Part shown: one piece after another, positions 25,442 through 34,388 of the stretch
Position numbering within the stretch: position 1 is the stretch's first letter
How the letters are laid out: each line of letters starts with the position of its first letter
Assembly: GCF_009687885.1 (NCBI RefSeq)
Contig: NZ_BLAF01000005.1
Span: 103,514 to 146,847, forward strand
Reading direction: 5' to 3'
Length of the DNA stretch: 43,334 bases
DNA from: Acrocarpospora pleiomorpha
Lineage (GTDB): Bacteria; Actinomycetota; Actinomycetes; Streptosporangiales; Streptosporangiaceae
The notes under the pieces: generated by a model
The model's input: the letters and a program-made list of their open reading frames with translations, nothing else
The model's database searches: none
What the model was told of the DNA's origin: nothing
Made by a program: the position numbers and the translations under genes

Positions 25442-27204
25442 CGATGCAAGCGCTGGAGCGATCCGCCGTCGAGACGGTCCGGCAGGGGTTCCGGCTCTCG
25501 CCGGAGTTCCGCCGCGGCCTGGCCGGCACGCTCGTGCTGGCCGTCCTGGCGACCGTCGGGAAGATCATCGTCCCGATCGCGGTGCAGCAGGTGATCGACG
25601 AAGGGCTGACCAAGGCCACCCCCGACCTCCCGTTCATCCGGAACGCGCTGCTCGCCTGCGCCGCGGCCGTCCTGCTCACCGCGCTGTGCTCCTACCTCAT
25701 GAACGTGCGCCTCTACCGGGCCACCGAGTCCGGCCTGGCCACCCTGCGCGGCAAGGGCTTCCGGCACGTGCACGACCTGTCGGTGCTCACCCAGAACACC
25801 GAGCGGCGCGGCGCCCTGGTCTCCCGGGTGACCGGCGACGTGGACCAGATCAGCACGTTCATGCAGTGGGGCGGCCTGATGATCATCCTGGCGGTGGGCC
25901 AGCTGGGCATCGCCACCGTGCTGATGGCCGTCTACTCCTGGCAGCTCACCCTGGTGGTCTGGGGCTGCTTCCTGCCCGTGCTGGTCGCGCTTCCGCGCTT
26001 CCAGCGGCTGGTCGCGCGCGGCTACACGACGGTCCGCGAGCGCACCGGCGACGTGCTGGCCGGGGTCAGCGAGTCGGTCGTGGGCAGCGCCGTCATTCGC
26101 GCGTACGGCTCGGAGGACCGCACCTCGGACCGCATCGACACCGCGATCAACGCCCAGCGCAAGGCGCAGATCCGGGCTCAGCGGATCATCGGCCTGACCT
26201 TCCCGATCACCGAGCTGGTGGCCTCCTTCGCCATCGCCGGGGTGGTGCTGCTCGGCGTCGTCCTGGGCGCCGACCGGACGATCACGGCCGGCGAGCTGCT
26301 CGCCTTCCTGTTCCTGATCACCCTGTTCATCATGCCGCTGCAGATGGGCACCGAGGTCCTGAACGAGGCGCAGAACGCGATCGCCGGCTGGCGGCGCATC
26401 CTCGGCGTGCTCGACACCCCCGCCGACGTGGCCGACCCCGCCGACGGCGCGATCCTGCCGCGCGGCCCCATCTCGGTCACCTTCGACAACGTCGGCTTCG
26501 CCTACCCCGACGGCCCGCCCGTGCTGCGCGAGGTCTCCGCCGAGATCCCGCCCAGGACCAGGATCGCCGTCGTCGGCGAGACCGGCTCCGGCAAGACCAC
26601 CTTCGCCAAGCTGCTCACCCGCCTGATGGACCCCGCCTCGGGCCGGATCCTGCTGGACGGGGTGGACCTGCGCGACATCAGGTTCTCCTCGCTGCGCGAG
26701 CGGATCGTGATGGTCCCCCAGGACGGCTTCCTGTTCGACTCCACCCTCGCCGACAACATCCGGTACGGCCGCCCCGACGCCACCGACGAGGAGCTGACCG
26801 CCGCCCTCACCGAACTCGGCCTGGCCGACTGGCTGGAGGGCCTCGCCCAGGGCCTCCAGACCCCGGTCGGCCAGCGCGGCGAGTCGCTCTCGGCGGGGGA
26901 GCGGCAACTGGTCGCCCTGGCCCGCGCCTACCTGGCCGACCCCGACCTGCTCCTACTGGACGAGGCCACCTCCGCCGTGGACCCAGCCACCGAAGTCCGC
27001 CTGGCCAGGGCCCTCGACGGCGTCACCCGCGGCCGCACCGCCATCTCGATCGCACACCGCCTATCCACCGCCGAGGCCGCCGACGAGATCATCGTCTTCG
27101 AACACGGCCGAATCGTCCAACGCGGCCCACACGCCGACCTCGTCGCCGAGCCCGGCGTCTACGCCGACCTGTACGCCTCCTGGACCACCGCCACCCGCTC
27201 CTAG
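25438..27204 (+). CDS. ABC exporter half-transporter (TM + ATPase), catalytic subunit
   Basis: This protein of 588 residues has six membrane helices and an ATPase domain with canonical Walker A GETGSGKTT near residue 380, catalytic Glu in LLLLDEATSAVD near 504 and His in IAHRLST near 538. Its signature is LSAGERQ, a deviation often seen on the partner of a degenerate site. With the preceding gene it should form one heterodimeric exporter in the plasma membrane with one working ATP site. The start is a GTG overlapping the upstream stop; an ATG six bases on is an alternative. Confidence 0.93.
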   Translation: MTMQALERSAVETVRQGFRLSPEFRRGLAGTLVLAVLATVGKIIVPIAVQQVIDEGLTKATPDLPFIRNALLACAAAVLLTALCSYLMNVRLYRATESGLATLRGKGFRHVHDLSVLTQNTERRGALVSRVTGDVDQISTFMQWGGLMIILAVGQLGIATVLMAVYSWQLTLVVWGCFLPVLVALPRFQRLVARGYTTVRERTGDVLAGVSESVVGSAVIRAYGSEDRTSDRIDTAINAQRKAQIRAQRIIGLTFPITELVASFAIAGVVLLGVVLGADRTITAGELLAFLFLITLFIMPLQMGTEVLNEAQNAIAGWRRILGVLDTPADVADPADGAILPRGPISVTFDNVGFAYPDGPPVLREVSAEIPPRTRIAVVGETGSGKTTFAKLLTRLMDPASGRILLDGVDLRDIRFSSLRERIVMVPQDGFLFDSTLADNIRYGRPDATDEELTAALTELGLADWLEGLAQGLQTPVGQRGESLSAGERQLVALARAYLADPDLLLLDEATSAVDPATEVRLARALDGVTRGRTAISIAHRLSTAEAADEIIVFEHGRIVQRGPHADLVAEPGVYADLYASWTTATRS

Positions 27205-27355
27205 CTGCTCGCTCATGGCGCGGGCAATCCGCCTAGGGAAACCCAACACGCTCCGTGAAAAGATCTACCTATCCGCCACCATCCGAAGAGCCATCCGCCA
27301 CTCCCGATCAGGAGCCGCAGACCAACCCGCAGACCCTCAACCCACGAAAACAGGC

Positions 27356-28150
27356 CTAGCGGGTGGCCTCGCCCGTGATCCGCTGGGCCAGCCAGATCGG
27401 CAGGACCGACAGCAGGATGAGCGCCGCGGCGACCACGTTCACCACCGGTGCCTGGTTGGGACGGAACAGGTTCTCGAAGATCCAGATCGGGAGCGTCCTG
27501 ACCCCCGCCCCGGCCGTGAACGTGGTCACGATGATCTCGTCGAAGGACAGCGCGAACGCCAGCAGCCCGCCCGCGAGCAGCGCCGACCGCATCATCGGGA
27601 ACGTCACCAGCCGGAACGTGGTGAACATGTCCGCGCCCAGGTCGGCCGACGCCTCCTCGATGGACACCCCGAGCCGCCGCAGTCGGGCCAGCACATTATT
27701 GTAGACCGTCACCACGCAGAACGTGGCATGTCCGACGATCACCGTGAACAGCCCGAGCGGCACCCCCAGAACCGAGTGGAAGGTGTTGCTGAGCGCGATC
27801 CCGGTGACGATGCCCGGCAGCGCGATCGGCAGCACGATCAGCAGCGACACCGTCTCCCGGCCGAAGAACGCGTGGCGCTGCACCGCGAACGCCGCCAGCG
27901 TGCCCAGCACCAGCGCGATCAGCGTCGCCCCCGAGGCGGCCTGCACCGAGGTCCACAGCGCCTCGCGCATGCCGGTGGATCGCCAGGCCGCCGCCCACCA
28001 GTCGAAGGTGAAACCGGGGGGCGGCCAGCCGAACGTGCGGTCGGCGTTGAACGAGTTGAGCACCACCACGGCCAGCGGCACGTAGATCACGGCCAGGCCG
28101 GCCGCGAGGGCCGTCCACAGCGCGGCGCGAGCCGTACGAGACAGGTTCAC
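27356..28150 (-). CDS. ABC importer permease, PotC-like
   Basis: This 264-residue inner-membrane permease has about six hydrophobic helices. It carries the cytoplasmic EAA loop EEASADLGADMFTTFRLVTFP that docks the ATPase, and the PotC-type LSFDEIIVTTFTAG. The GTG start overlaps the stop of the upstream permease (GTGA). The frame stays open upstream only as a shadow of that gene. It is the last gene of the minus-strand transporter operon. It probably moves polyamines or a related small amine or organic solute; the actual substrate is not readable from sequence. Confidence 0.92.
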   Translation of the reverse strand: MNLSRTARAALWTALAAGLAVIYVPLAVVVLNSFNADRTFGWPPPGFTFDWWAAAWRSTGMREALWTSVQAASGATLIALVLGTLAAFAVQRHAFFGRETVSLLIVLPIALPGIVTGIALSNTFHSVLGVPLGLFTVIVGHATFCVVTVYNNVLARLRRLGVSIEEASADLGADMFTTFRLVTFPMMRSALLAGGLLAFALSFDEIIVTTFTAGAGVRTLPIWIFENLFRPNQAPVVNVVAAALILLSVLPIWLAQRITGEATR

Positions 28151-28980
28151 AGGTTCTCCAGCGCTCCGGTCCGGCGCACCGCCGCCAGGTAGGCCAGCAT
28201 GATGACCACCGGCACGGTCGCCACCGCCGCCGCGAACGGCAGGTTGTTGGCGGCGCCGATGTTGTCGTAGACCACGTTGCCGATCAGCTGCGACCGGCCG
28301 CCGACGATCTTCACGGTGATGTAGTCGCCCAGCGACAGCGAGAACGTGAAGATCGACCCGGCTGCCACGGCCGGGAAGGTGAGCGGCCACACCACCGTGC
28401 GGAACGTCCGCCAGCCGCGCGCGCCCAGATCCCCGGCCGCGTCCAGCAGCGAGTTCGGCAGCCGCTCCAGGCCCGCGTAGATCGGCAGGATCATGTACGG
28501 CAACCACAGGTACGACAACGTCAGCACGGTCGCCCCCAGCCCGTACCCCCAGCCCAGAATGCCGTCCGAGGACAGCAGCACCCGCCACGCGTACGCCTTG
28601 ACCAGATACGACGCCCACAGCGGTGTGAGCACCGCGATGACCAGCCAGCGCTGGGCCCTGGGCGAGGCCAGCTTGGCCATCGCGAACGCCACCGGGAACG
28701 CGACCACCAGATCGATCAGCGTCACCGCCGCCGCCACCCCGAGCGAGCGCAGCGCGATCGTCCGATACACCTCACCGGTGACCAGATCCTCGAAGTTCGC
28801 CCAAGTGAACGTCCTGACCAGGTTCCCGGTGAAGGTGTCGGTGGACCAGAACGCGGTCACCAGCAGCGCGGCCAGGGCGCCCAGATAGGCCAGCCCCAGC
28901 CACGCCATCGGCGCCGACAGCAGCAGCGACAGCCGGACCCCGGCGTGCCGGTGCAGGAAGGTCGCCAGTCGCCGCCTCAC
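28147..28980 (-). CDS. ABC importer permease, PotB-like
   Basis: This 277-residue protein has about six membrane helices and an EAA-type loop with LLDAAGDLGARGWRTFRTVVWP. Its SFSLSLGDYITVKIVGG segment is typical of PotB-like permeases. The start is GTG at 28980, one base after the stop of the binding protein; the downstream permease overlaps it by four bases. It forms the transmembrane channel with the PotC-like subunit. Confidence 0.92.
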   Translation of the reverse strand: MRRRLATFLHRHAGVRLSLLLSAPMAWLGLAYLGALAALLVTAFWSTDTFTGNLVRTFTWANFEDLVTGEVYRTIALRSLGVAAAVTLIDLVVAFPVAFAMAKLASPRAQRWLVIAVLTPLWASYLVKAYAWRVLLSSDGILGWGYGLGATVLTLSYLWLPYMILPIYAGLERLPNSLLDAAGDLGARGWRTFRTVVWPLTFPAVAAGSIFTFSLSLGDYITVKIVGGRSQLIGNVVYDNIGAANNLPFAAAVATVPVVIMLAYLAAVRRTGALENL

Positions 28981-28981
28981 A

Positions 28982-30187
28982 TCAGCCCTTGATCTCGGTC
29001 CAGGCCCGGGTCCACTCCGCGTAGTCCTTGCAGGTCACGTCGGTGCGCCCGTCCAGGCACTGCGGGATCGGGGTGGTCCAGTAGTAGACCTTCGAGAAGT
29101 AGGCCTCGTCGGTGGCGTGGAAGGTGTCGCAGTGCTTCGGGTCGGCCGTCTCCGCGCACGACTTGGCGTTCGACGGCGCCTCCCCGAACCACTCGGCCAC
29201 CTGCGCGTTCGCCTTCGGGGAGATGATCCAGTCCAGCCACTTGTAGGCGCAGTTGGGGTTCTTGGCGGCGGCCGCCACCATCCACGTGTCCGACCAGCCG
29301 GTCGCGCCCTCCTTCGGCAGCGTCACCTCCACCGGGGCCTTGTCGGCCAGCGCCAGGTTGGCGATGACCTGCCAGGTGGTGCCCACCACGGTGTCGCCCG
29401 CCTTGAAGGCCTGGATCTCCTTGGTGTAGTCCGACCAGTACTCGCCGATGATGCCGCGCTGCTGCTTCAGCAGGTCCACCGCCGCCGCGAATTGCGTGTC
29501 GTCCAGCGCGTACGGATTCTTGATGCCGAGTTCGGGCTTGGTGGCCATCAGGTAGACGGCCGCGTCCGCGATGTAGATCGGCGAGTCGTAGGCGGTCACC
29601 GCCCCCTTGTACGGCGAGGCGGGGTCGAACACCACACCCCAGGAGTCGGGCGCCGGGCTGACCTTGTCGGTGCGCCACATCAGCAGGTTCGCCCCCCGGC
29701 CGTGCGGCACGCCGTAGGAGACGCCGCCGACCGAGTTCCACGGCTTGTCCTTCAGGCCGGAGAACACGTCCGCGTAGTTGGGGATCAGCGAGGTGTTCAC
29801 CGGGGCGACCGTGCCGGCCGCGATCAGGCGGAGCGAGGCGTCGCCGGAGGCGGAGACGGCGTCGTACTCGCCGGTCTTCATCAGGTTGACCATCTCGTCG
29901 GAGGTGCCCGCGGTCTTGGTGTTGACCTGGCAGCCGGTGCTGCTCTCGAACTCGCTCACCCAGTCGACCTTGGGGTCGGTGGAGCCGTCCTCCACGTAAC
30001 CGGCCCAGGCGACCAGGTTGACCTGGCCCTCGCCGGCGCCGAGGGAGGCCAGCGCCTCGATCTTCGGCGGGGTGAAGCCGCTGACGCCGGGGGCGGGGGC
30101 GGCGGTGCCGGACGGCTCGGTGGAACCGCAGGCGGCGGCTAAGGCCAGTGCTGCGACGGCTGCGGCGATGCGGGGGGTTGATCGCAT
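28982..30187 (-). CDS. Extracellular solute-binding lipoprotein, PotD/spermidine-putrescine type
   Basis: This 401-residue protein has an export signal ending in a lipobox (LAAAC, Cys20), so it is anchored outside the membrane after Lgt processing; an lgt gene lies at 39554. The mature part is a type II periplasmic-binding fold with NLVAWAGYVE near its start and GVPHGRGANLLMWRTDKV. It captures the solute for the two permeases. The four genes at 27356-31222 are tightly spaced on one strand and form one operon. The PotD likeness suggests a cationic ligand, but other ligands occur in this family. Confidence 0.92.
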   Translation of the reverse strand: MRSTPRIAAAVAALALAAACGSTEPSGTAAPAPGVSGFTPPKIEALASLGAGEGQVNLVAWAGYVEDGSTDPKVDWVSEFESSTGCQVNTKTAGTSDEMVNLMKTGEYDAVSASGDASLRLIAAGTVAPVNTSLIPNYADVFSGLKDKPWNSVGGVSYGVPHGRGANLLMWRTDKVSPAPDSWGVVFDPASPYKGAVTAYDSPIYIADAAVYLMATKPELGIKNPYALDDTQFAAAVDLLKQQRGIIGEYWSDYTKEIQAFKAGDTVVGTTWQVIANLALADKAPVEVTLPKEGATGWSDTWMVAAAAKNPNCAYKWLDWIISPKANAQVAEWFGEAPSNAKSCAETADPKHCDTFHATDEAYFSKVYYWTTPIPQCLDGRTDVTCKDYAEWTRAWTEIKG

Positions 30188-30202
30188 GTGAGCTCCTGAT
30201 AT

Positions 30203-31222
30203 CTAGACGATCGCGAACTCGTGGCGGCGGTGCCACACGAGCCGGACCCGGGTGCCGCGCAGGCCCATCACGTCCATGGACGAGACCTGCAGGTTCTGCT
30301 GGAGGGCGATGAGCCGCCCACCCGCGTCCAGATCCACCACGAACCGGGTGGCGGGCCCGGCGTAGACGACCTCGGTGACCAGGCCGGTGGCGCTGTGCTC
30401 GCCGTCCCCGACGGCTTCCTCCGGCGGCGCGACACGCAGCTTCTCCGGCCGGACGCTGAACGTGCCGTCCCGGCCGAGCACGGCCTGCGCCGCCTCGCCC
30501 GAGATCAGGTTGGAGGTGCCCACGAAACCGGCCACGAACGCGCTGGCCGGTCGCTCGTACACCTCGGCCGGGGTGCCGACCTGCTCGATCCGGCCCTGGT
30601 CGAACACCGCGACCCGGTCGCTCATGGTCAGCGCCTCCTCCTGGTCGTGGGTGACGAACAGGAACGTGATCCCGACCTCGCGCTGGATCGCCTTCAGCTC
30701 GACCTGCATCTCCTCGCGTAACTTCAGGTCGAGCGCGCCGAGCGGCTCGTCCAGCAGCAGCACCCGGGGGCGGTTGACCAGGGCGCGGGCCAGCGCCACG
30801 CGCTGCCGCTGGCCGCCGGAGAGTTCGCTGGGACGCCGTTTGCCGAAGCCCTCCAGGCGGACCGTGGCGAGAGCTTCGAGGGCCTTTTCGCGGCGATTGG
30901 GGACCTTCTTGACGCGCAGGCCGTACTCGACGTTCTGCAGCACGCTCATGTGCGGGAACAGGGCGTAGTCCTGGAAGACGGTGTTCACGTCCCGCTCGAA
31001 GGGCGCCAGCCGGGTGACGTCCCGGCCGCCGAGCTCGACGGTTCCGGCGGTGGGGGTCTCGAAACCGGCGATCATCCGCAGCACGGTGGTCTTGCCGCTG
31101 CCCGACGGGCCGAGCATCGCGAAGAACTCGCCGTCCGCGATGCCCAGGTCCACACCCGCGACCGCCTCGACGCTCCCGAAGCTCTTGCGCAGCCCGCGCA
31201 GGGCCACCGCTTGGTCTGCCAT
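30203..31222 (-). CDS. ABC importer ATPase, PotA-like
   Basis: This 339-residue protein has Walker [10 protein letters not shown], signature [15 protein letters not shown], Walker [13 protein letters not shown] and the H-loop [11 protein letters not shown]-terminal TOBE-like region follows, as in PotA. An ATG at 31234 is in frame, but it lies in the inverted repeat; the ATG at 31222 is preferred because the conserved part begins right after it. It heads the transporter operon and is divergent from the FadR-type regulator. Confidence 0.94.
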   Translation of the reverse strand: MADQAVALRGLRKSFGSVEAVAGVDLGIADGEFFAMLGPSGSGKTTVLRMIAGFETPTAGTVELGGRDVTRLAPFERDVNTVFQDYALFPHMSVLQNVEYGLRVKKVPNRREKALEALATVRLEGFGKRRPSELSGGQRQRVALARALVNRPRVLLLDEPLGALDLKLREEMQVELKAIQREVGITFLFVTHDQEEALTMSDRVAVFDQGRIEQVGTPAEVYERPASAFVAGFVGTSNLISGEAAQAVLGRDGTFSVRPEKLRVAPPEEAVGDGEHSATGLVTEVVYAGPATRFVVDLDAGGRLIALQQNLQVSSMDVMGLRGTRVRLVWHRRHEFAIV

Positions 31223-31228
31223 GAAATT

Positions 31229-31250
31229 AAACATATGGTGTTAAATGTTT
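31229..31250. promoter_or_regulatory. Inverted repeat between transporter operon and GntR regulator (candidate operator)
   Basis: AAACAT and ATGTTT form a perfect inverted repeat with a 10-base gap in an AT-rich patch that stands out from the GC-rich surroundings. It sits between divergent genes, beside both starts. This is a natural place for the FadR-type regulator to control the transporter and itself. A less perfect longer palindrome overlaps it. Confidence 0.5.
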
Positions 31251-31289
31251 CGCAACAAGACACGATCCGGTATCACAGGGGTTAACCAG

Positions 31290-32015
31290 ATGGAATCGGC
31301 GCGGCTGGCCGTCTTCGCTCCGGTGGACAGCACGGCCAGGGTCGAGGCGGTCGTCCGCCGCCTCGCCGACGCGATCGCCCTCGGCCTGCTCGCCGACGGC
31401 GAGCAGCTCCCCAGCGAGGCCGAGCTCGCCGGGCAGCTCGGCGTCTCCACGGTCACCCTGCGGGAGGCGCTGATGGCGCTGCGTCAGCAGGGCATGGTGG
31501 AGACCCGCCGCGGGCGCGGCGGCGGCAGCTTCGTCCGCCTCCCCTCCGACCTCGACCTCGGCTCGCTCCTGCGCGGGTACGCGGTGGAGGAGTTGCGCGA
31601 TCTCGGCGACCACTACGCGGCCATCGCCGGAGCCGCCGCCCGCCTCGCCGCCCAGCGCGCCCTCCCCTCCGACCTCGCCCCGCTGCTGCGCTCCCTGGAC
31701 GAGATGGCCGGAGCCGACTGGGACGGCCGGCTGCGCCGCCTGGACGGCCGCTTCCACGTGGAGATCGCCGCCGCCTCCCAGTCCGCGCGACTCACTCAGG
31801 AGGAGATCCGGTTACAGGCTGACATCGGACCCTTGCTGTGGCTTTCCCGCGACGAGCACCATGAGATGGCCAAAAGACATCTGTTCGACCAGCATCGGGC
31901 CATCGTCGAGGCCATCAGGGCGGGAGAGGGAGACCAGGCCAGGGAGCTCGCCGAACGCCACGTGCTGGACGCGGTTGACCACCTCATCGAGCTTCGGCTG
32001 CGGCTCCAGGAGTAG
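31290..32015 (+). CDS. GntR-family (FadR/FCD-type) transcriptional regulator
   Basis: This 241-residue protein has an N-terminal winged helix-turn-helix (LPSEAELAGQLGVSTVTLREALMAL, then GMVETRRGRGGGSF). A helical FCD ligand-binding domain follows, with spaced Asp/His residues (GRFHVEIAAAS, DQHRAIVEAI, AERHVLDAVDHL) that can hold a metal and a carboxylate ligand. The ATG at 31290 has AGGGG eight bases upstream; an earlier in-frame ATG at 31245 lies inside the candidate operator and is less likely. It is divergent from the Pot-like transporter and probably regulates it. The Cache-domain gene follows after four bases. Confidence 0.9.
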   Translation: MESARLAVFAPVDSTARVEAVVRRLADAIALGLLADGEQLPSEAELAGQLGVSTVTLREALMALRQQGMVETRRGRGGGSFVRLPSDLDLGSLLRGYAVEELRDLGDHYAAIAGAAARLAAQRALPSDLAPLLRSLDEMAGADWDGRLRRLDGRFHVEIAAASQSARLTQEEIRLQADIGPLLWLSRDEHHEMAKRHLFDQHRAIVEAIRAGEGDQARELAERHVLDAVDHLIELRLRLQE

Positions 32016-32019
32016 CGAA

Positions 32020-32733
32020 ATGACCCAACTTCAGGCCGGTCGCCCCGCCGACGTCGTCAACGCGGCCGTCACCCGCGTCACCGAGGTCGCCGACGAGGTC
32101 TTCGCCACCCTCCACGAAGTCCGCACCGCCACTGCCGCCTCCGTGCGCTCGGTTCGCGGCCGTACGCCTGTCGCCGCCGACCTGGCCACGCTCCGCCCGC
32201 TGCTGTGGAGCCGCCTCGACCTGGGCGCGCTGATCGCCGGAATCGGCTTCATCGCCGCCCCCGGCCTGCTCGCGGACGCCCCCTGGTATCTGGAGTGGTG
32301 GCAGGAGAACCCCTCAGGCCGCCCCGTCCAGCTGTTACGCGACCTCGACCCGTCCAGCAGCGCCTTCTACGACTACACGCACTGGGACTGGTACACCGGG
32401 CCCCTCGCCGGCGCCGAACACACCATCTGCGGACCCTACGTCGACTACCTGTGCACCGACGAATACAGCCTCACCCTGTCGGTCCCCGTGACCGTGGCAG
32501 GCGCGTTCATCGGCGTCGCCGCCGCCGACGTGTTCGTCCGCCGCTTCGAGGCCGCCGTCGACCCCGCCCTTCGCGAGATCCCCGCACCCGCCCTGCTCAC
32601 CAACGCCGAAGGCCGCGTGGTGGCCTCCAACACCGCCCGCTGGATCACCGGCTCGGCCTACCGCGGCGCGCCCGGCTTCACCGCCCACCCGATCGCCGAT
32701 CTGCCGTTCGCCCTGGTCGCGGCCGACGGCTGA
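32020..32733 (+). CDS. Soluble Cache-domain protein
   Basis: This 237-residue protein starts with a helical region of about 45 residues (AAVTRVTEVADEVFATL). It then has a Cache-like fold: WYLEWWQ, DYTHWDWYTGP, GPYVDYLCTDEYSLTLSVPV and GAFIGVAAADVFVRRFE, a set typical of small-molecule-binding Cache domains. Unlike most Cache sensors it has no signal peptide, membrane helix or attached output domain. It starts four bases after the GntR regulator and so should be co-transcribed. A cytoplasmic ligand sensor or solute-binding accessory for the adjacent transporter system is a fair inference. Confidence 0.85.
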   Translation: MTQLQAGRPADVVNAAVTRVTEVADEVFATLHEVRTATAASVRSVRGRTPVAADLATLRPLLWSRLDLGALIAGIGFIAAPGLLADAPWYLEWWQENPSGRPVQLLRDLDPSSSAFYDYTHWDWYTGPLAGAEHTICGPYVDYLCTDEYSLTLSVPVTVAGAFIGVAAADVFVRRFEAAVDPALREIPAPALLTNAEGRVVASNTARWITGSAYRGAPGFTAHPIADLPFALVAADG

Positions 32734-32778
32734 CCACGCCCGAGGGGACGAACGCGCTGGTCGGGGCCCCAGATGAGG

Positions 32779-32784
32779 CAGAAT
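32779..32784 (+). promoter_or_regulatory. Possible -10 element of a leaderless promoter for hisI
   Basis: CAGAAT lies exactly six bases before the ATG at 32791 with no ribosome-binding site between. It matches the actinobacterial -10 pattern only partly, with C in place of the first T. The spacing equals that seen before hisD, pmt and the DUF2752 gene. Confidence 0.35.
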
Positions 32785-32790
32785 TACGAC

Positions 32791-33138
32791 ATGCCCTTGG
32801 ACCCGAAGATCGCCGGTAGGTTGAAACGCACCCGGGACGGCCTGGTGGCCGTGGTCGTGCAGCAGCATGACAGCGGGGAGGTGCTCATGCTGGCCTGGAT
32901 GGACGACGAGGCGCTGCATCGCACGCTCAGCACGGGCCGGGCGACGTACTGGTCCCGGAGCCGGGGCGAATACTGGGTGAAGGGCGACACGTCGGGACAT
33001 GTGCAGTGGGTCAAACACGCCGCGCTCGACTGCGACGGCGACACGATCCTGCTCCAGGTGGACCAGGTGGGGGCCGCCTGCCACACCGGCGACCGGACTT
33101 GCTTCGACGCCACACCCCTGGAAGTGACGATTACATGA
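32791..33138 (+). CDS. hisI: Phosphoribosyl-AMP cyclohydrolase
   Basis: This 115-residue metalloenzyme opens the purine ring of PR-AMP in histidine synthesis. It shows [31 protein letters not shown], the zinc/magnesium-binding LDCDGDTIL and the cysteines of [11 protein letters not shown]. It lacks the fused HisE domain. An ATG at 32773 is in frame, but the one at 32791 gives the usual family start ([11 protein letters not shown]) and fits a leaderless promoter. It overlaps the Trp-associated membrane protein by ATGA. Confidence 0.95.
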   Translation: MPLDPKIAGRLKRTRDGLVAVVVQQHDSGEVLMLAWMDDEALHRTLSTGRATYWSRSRGEYWVKGDTSGHVQWVKHAALDCDGDTILLQVDQVGAACHTGDRTCFDATPLEVTIT

Positions 33139-33668
33139 ATCGGCGCGTGATCTCGCTCTGGCTGGCCGTCTGCGCCGCCGGATCCGGGCTCACCCTGCTC
33201 GCCGCGAGCCGGGACTGGGCGGTGCTGACCTTCGACGCCACCGCCCCCAACCTGCCCACCCTCACCCTCACCGGCGGCGAAGTCGCGGCCTCCCTGACGC
33301 CGGTCGCCCTCGCCGCCCTGGCCGGATCCGTCGCCGTGCTCGCCGCCCGCGGCGTCTGGCGCTCCATCCTGGCGGGACTGGTCGCCCTGTGCGGCGCGGC
33401 GCTCGTGCTGGCGTCCCTGCCCGCCTGGGGCGACCTCGCCCCCGAGGGCAGCGCCGCGGCCACCACCCAGCTCACCCCCTGGCCGCTGATCGCGGTCGCC
33501 GGAGGAGGGCTCCTGATCCTTTCCGGCCTGTACGCGACCCTTCGCGCCACCCGATGGGCGAGCCCGGCACGCGGAAGCCGTACTCCGATGAGGCCATCGG
33601 GAGAGCGAGAGTTGTGGGACGCCCTGGACGCGGGACTAGACCCGACGGAATCCGACGAGCATCGTTGA
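33135..33668 (+). CDS. Trp-biosynthesis-associated membrane protein (TIGR02234 type)
   Basis: This 177-residue protein has four hydrophobic helices and a conserved cytoplasmic end with [13 protein letters not shown]. This matches the actinobacterial family normally found between trpE and trpC; its role is unknown. Its ATG overlaps the hisI stop (ATGA). In many relatives trpE stands between hisI and this gene; here it is absent, so this membrane protein is coupled directly to hisI. Confidence 0.88.
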   Translation: MNRRVISLWLAVCAAGSGLTLLAASRDWAVLTFDATAPNLPTLTLTGGEVAASLTPVALAALAGSVAVLAARGVWRSILAGLVALCGAALVLASLPAWGDLAPEGSAAATTQLTPWPLIAVAGGGLLILSGLYATLRATRWASPARGSRTPMRPSGERELWDALDAGLDPTESDEHR

Positions 33669-33786
33669 CACGCGGGCCACGCCTGGTCACAAATTGTCCA
33701 CACCTTGAGCGTATTTCCCAAGTAATCAGTGCAAATCGCTAGGCTGCGCCCCGCACCTCTCACGATGACCGCTAGGAGTCATTCAC

Positions 33787-34350
33787 ATGAGTTACGGGAA
33801 CCAGCCGGGCGACACCGGGGAGCACGGGGGCCAGCCCGGCTACGGGCAGCAGCCCGGTTACGGCCAGCAGCCCGGCTACGGGGATCAGGGATACGGCCAG
33901 CAGCCGGGTTACGGGCAGCAGCCCGGCTATGGGGCGCAGCCCGGCTACGACCAGTACGGCCAGCCGCAGCCCGGCTACACCCAGCCCAGCGGCTACGACC
34001 AGTCCTACCAGCAGCAGGCTTACCAGCAGCCCGGCTACCAGTACCAGCAGCCGGGCTACGGCTACCCGCCGCAGCGGCCGACCAACGGGCTCGCGGTCGC
34101 GTCCCTGGTGATGGGCATCGTCGGCCTGGTGCTGTGCGGCGTCACCAGCATCCTCGGCGCGATCTTCGGGCACATCGCGATGGCGCGGATCAAGGACAGC
34201 GGCGAGGAGGGCCGCGGCATGGCCGTGGCCGGCCTGGTCACCTCCTACATCACGATCGCCCTGTGGGTCATCCTGTGGCTGGCCTTCGGCGCCGCCCTCC
34301 TGGCCCTGATCGGCATCGCCGAGACAGCCGACACGAGCTTCAACTACTAG
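33787..34350 (+). CDS. DUF4190-type membrane protein with QPGYG-repeat disordered N-terminus
   Basis: This is a 187-residue protein. Residues 1-98 are low-complexity, rich in Gln, Pro, Gly and Tyr, with nine QPGY motifs and almost no charged or aliphatic residues. Two membrane helices follow ([16 protein letters not shown] and [16 protein letters not shown]) with the small loop [15 protein letters not shown] typical of DUF4190. AGGAGTC eight bases upstream supports the ATG, and TAGGCT at 33740-33745 is a candidate -10. Such tails may self-associate or contact other membrane proteins. It sits between trp genes but is probably unrelated to tryptophan synthesis. Confidence 0.88.
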   Translation: MSYGNQPGDTGEHGGQPGYGQQPGYGQQPGYGDQGYGQQPGYGQQPGYGAQPGYDQYGQPQPGYTQPSGYDQSYQQQAYQQPGYQYQQPGYGYPPQRPTNGLAVASLVMGIVGLVLCGVTSILGAIFGHIAMARIKDSGEEGRGMAVAGLVTSYITIALWVILWLAFGAALLALIGIAETADTSFNY

Positions 34351-34376
34351 GCGGCCCGCACGGGGGCGGGCCTGGT

Positions 34377-34382
34377 TAAGCT
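34377..34382 (+). promoter_or_regulatory. Probable -10 element of a leaderless promoter for the DUF2752 gene
   Basis: TAAGCT matches TANNNT and lies exactly six bases before the ATG at 34389. No ribosome-binding site is present, so the transcript would begin at the start codon. Confidence 0.5.
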
Positions 34383-34388
34383 GTTCGG

